Source: a candidate division TA06 bacterium B3_TA06 (GTDB taxonomy: Bacteria; Hydrothermota; Tepidihabitantia; B3-TA06). Taken from it: a stretch of DNA of 64,000 nt. The notes beneath the pieces were generated by a model. It had not been told where the DNA came from. It saw nothing but the letters and a program-made list of their open reading frames with translations, and searched no databases. Positions within the stretch are counted from its first letter, which is position 1. Each line of letters opens with the position of its first letter. The stretch spans positions 186,001 through 250,000 of the forward strand of contig NJBO01000001.1 of the NCBI GenBank assembly GCA_005223075.1, written 5' to 3'. A program made the position numbers and the translations under genes. This document shows, piece after piece, positions 60,373-64,000 of this stretch.

Positions 60373-61131
60373 ATGAGAAGACTGGCTTTGGTCGGGAACT
60401 GGAAGATGCATACCACCCCGTCGCAGGCGCGTGAACTCGCCCGCGAGCTGCGCGAGCGCCTGGAGGGTGTAAAAGAGGTAGATATAGCGGTTTGCCCTCC
60501 TGCTACGTCGCTTGCGGCAGTGGCCGACGCCCTTGCGGGTTCAAACATAGCCTGGGGTGCGCAGAACGCCCACTGGGCAGAAGCCGGGGCATTCACAGGT
60601 GAGATCTCGGTCTCGGCACTGCGGGAGCTGGGATGCACATACGTTATAGTGGGTCACTCGGAGCGAAGACACATATTCGGTGAGTCGGATGAGATGGTTG
60701 CCAAAAGGCTCGTGGGGGTAACTGCAAGCGGCCTTGTTCCGATACTTTGTGTTGGCGAGACCGAAGCGGAGCGGGAACTGGGGCAAACCGAGAAGGTTCT
60801 TACGAGGCAGCTGGAGCGCGCGTTCGAGAGGATCGAGGAACCGCCGGCCATGGTCGCTTACGAACCTGTGTGGGCGATAGGGACAGGCAAGCGTGCGGAG
60901 ATTGGCGATATGGAGATGGCACATCGTTTTATAAGAGAGAGATTGGCTGCAAGGTTCGGTTCAAAGGCTCAAGGTGTTCGCATACTCTACGGAGGGAGCC
61001 TGAAGCCTGCCAATGTTGCCGAACTCGCGTCAAGTGAGGAGTTTGACGGCGGACTTGTGGGCGGAGCGTCACTTTCCGCCTCATCGTTCGCCGAGCTTAT
61101 AGCTCGTGCTATTGAAAGGAGGAATCACTAG
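60373..61131 (+). CDS. tpiA: Triosephosphate isomerase
   Basis: 252 residues. VGNWKMHTT (catalytic Lys), VGHSERRHIFGE (catalytic His), AYEPVWAIGTGKRA (catalytic Glu and loop 6) and YGGSLKPAN (phosphate binding). Glycolysis/gluconeogenesis, cytoplasm. First gene of an operon; secG follows after 2 bp. Confidence 0.97.
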   Translation: MRRLALVGNWKMHTTPSQARELARELRERLEGVKEVDIAVCPPATSLAAVADALAGSNIAWGAQNAHWAEAGAFTGEISVSALRELGCTYVIVGHSERRHIFGESDEMVAKRLVGVTASGLVPILCVGETEAERELGQTEKVLTRQLERAFERIEEPPAMVAYEPVWAIGTGKRAEIGDMEMAHRFIRERLAARFGSKAQGVRILYGGSLKPANVAELASSEEFDGGLVGGASLSASSFAELIARAIERRNH

Positions 61132-61133
61132 CT

Positions 61134-61541
61134 ATGCAAGCCGTATTTGTTGTGATTTTCGTTCTACACATACTGCTCAGCCTATTGCTCGTAGTGATAG
61201 TGCTTGTTCAGCAACGCACCAAAGGCGGGATGGCTGGTGTGTTTGGGGGAGGAGGAGGCGGAGGAGGAGGAGCTGAGCAGATCTTCGGCTCCTCAGGGGT
61301 TGCACCATTCATGACCCGAATAACGACTATTCTTGGAGCGGTGTTCCTTATGACAAGCCTGTTATTGGTGCTTTTCTCCGGGACTGCAGGGGGTGTTAGC
61401 AAAGCCCCTGCGGCAAGCGGTCAGCCGCAACAGACAGCACCTATCCCTCAGCTTGCAGAGCCGGCTGAGGGGCAAAAGCAAGAAGCACCCCAGGAAGTGC
61501 CCGGACGGGTTATCCTTCCCGACACGGCTGGAGGCAACTGA
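61134..61541 (+). CDS. secG: Protein translocase subunit SecG
   Basis: 135 residues. Two membrane helices (about 3-24 and 58-80) with QQRTKGGMAGVFGGG between them, followed by a nine-glycine-rich loop. The C-terminal ~50 residues are Pro/Gln-rich. Part of SecYEG. Its stop overlaps the rplU ATG (TGATG). Confidence 0.9.
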   Translation: MQAVFVVIFVLHILLSLLLVVIVLVQQRTKGGMAGVFGGGGGGGGGAEQIFGSSGVAPFMTRITTILGAVFLMTSLLLVLFSGTAGGVSKAPAASGQPQQTAPIPQLAEPAEGQKQEAPQEVPGRVILPDTAGGN

Positions 61542-61846
61542 TGTATGCAATCGTAGAGATAGCCGGTTTCGATTACAAGGTTAAACCCGGAGATCGAATT
61601 ACCGTCCCTCATCTGCCCAATCAAGCAGGGGAAGAGTTGGAGTTCTCACGGGTAAAGCTTCTTCGGGACGAGAAAGAATTGAGGTTATCCCCCAAGGCGT
61701 CGGTTAAAGCAAAGGTGCTTGGCCATCACCGCGGGAAGAAGGTGATTGTTTACAAATTCAAGCGTCGCAAGGGATACCGACGCAAGATAGGCTATCGCGA
61801 TAGCCTTACAGACCTCGAAGTTAGCGCTATAATCACTAAGGGGTAA
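61541..61846 (+). CDS. rplU: Ribosomal protein bL21
   Basis: 101 residues. MYAIVEIAGFDYKVKPGD at the start; VLGHHRGKKVIVYKFKRRKGYRRKIGYR is the basic rRNA-binding tail typical of bL21. Usually followed by rpmA (bL27); here clpC follows instead. Confidence 0.93.
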   Translation: MYAIVEIAGFDYKVKPGDRITVPHLPNQAGEELEFSRVKLLRDEKELRLSPKASVKAKVLGHHRGKKVIVYKFKRRKGYRRKIGYRDSLTDLEVSAIITKG

Positions 61847-61888
61847 CCTTCTTGGTGGGTTTTGCGTCCTTCGGGATAAGAGGTTCGT

Positions 61889-64000
<2,112 letters not shown>

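Overview
The window reads as a chromosomal segment of an uncultured diderm bacterium. A lineage close to the WOR-3/TA06-type candidate phyla is plausible (inference). Supporting signs are a phosphate-selective-type porin, LolA-like and lipobox proteins, a secreted repeat protein with a Por-type C-terminal tail, a group 3b-like cytosolic [NiFe] hydrogenase, and a four-gene operon of membrane proteins headed by a DUF6754-like protein. Housekeeping genes are GC-moderate. AT-richer islands (about 1.4-3.2 kb, 43-45.8 kb, 55-57.2 kb, 59.4-60.3 kb) carry toxin-antitoxin, TIR-like, DUF559 and restriction-modification-like genes.

Layout: 1-1249 5' part of a PurS-PurL fusion (minus). 1.45-3.16 kb XRE/ImmA metallopeptidase plus DUF4411 PIN-like pair. 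3.2-5.65 kb NlpC/P60 lipoprotein and TPR-thioredoxin protein. 6.1-7.5 kb secreted repeat protein behind a sigma-54-type promoter. 7.7-19.0 kb an eleven-gene minus-strand operon: proS-rimP-nusA-infB-DUF503-rbfA-nrnA-truB-ribF-MFS-DUF1573. 19.5-21.0 kb O-antigen ligase-like protein. 21.06-21.4 kb a promoter-terminator unit (putative small RNA) and a ferredoxin. 21.5-24.2 kb GGDEF/TPR protein and YjbQ. 24.3-29.5 kb DUF2079 protein; DUF362 ferredoxin, CHASE2/cyclase-like protein and ScpA. 29.7-33.2 kb hypCDE and an MBL-fold nuclease. 33.4-34.6 kb LolA-like protein and lipoprotein. 34.8-38.9 kb four-subunit hydrogenase. 39-46.4 kb NUDIX, TrlF-like ATPase and a repeat-rich accessory zone with DUF559 and TIR-like genes. 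46-50 kb AMMECR1/Memo, TPR, TrkA/TrkH. 50-55 kb PP-loop thiolation-like enzyme plus the DUF6754-type membrane operon. 55-57.2 kb restriction-modification remnants. 57.96-58.05 kb tRNA-Ser(GGA). 58.2-60.3 kb porin and TIR-like protein. 60.4-64 kb tpiA-secG-rplU-clpC (clpC runs off the end).

The main systems-level observation is promoter architecture. About 25 promoters can be read by eye as TTGACN, a 16-bp spacer (15-17) and TANNNT. In about half of them the start codon lies 5-9 nt after the -10 box with no Shine-Dalgarno sequence, so the mRNAs should be leaderless or nearly so. The others have a leader with AGGAGG. Between the O-antigen ligase and the ferredoxin, a perfect TTGACA-16-TATAAT promoter points into an intrinsic terminator about 33 bp later. 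The predicted RNA of about 50 nt contains two CCUCCU (anti-Shine-Dalgarno) hexamers, so it could affect leadered mRNAs selectively. That hypothesis is the best candidate for something new here.

The intergenic DNA is seeded with several palindrome families. One is a 39-40 bp element with a CTNCG apex, of which one copy lies in frame inside a PP-loop enzyme gene. Another is a CCCTCCC/GGGAGGG family that surrounds a DUF559 gene and appears to supply its ribosome binding site.
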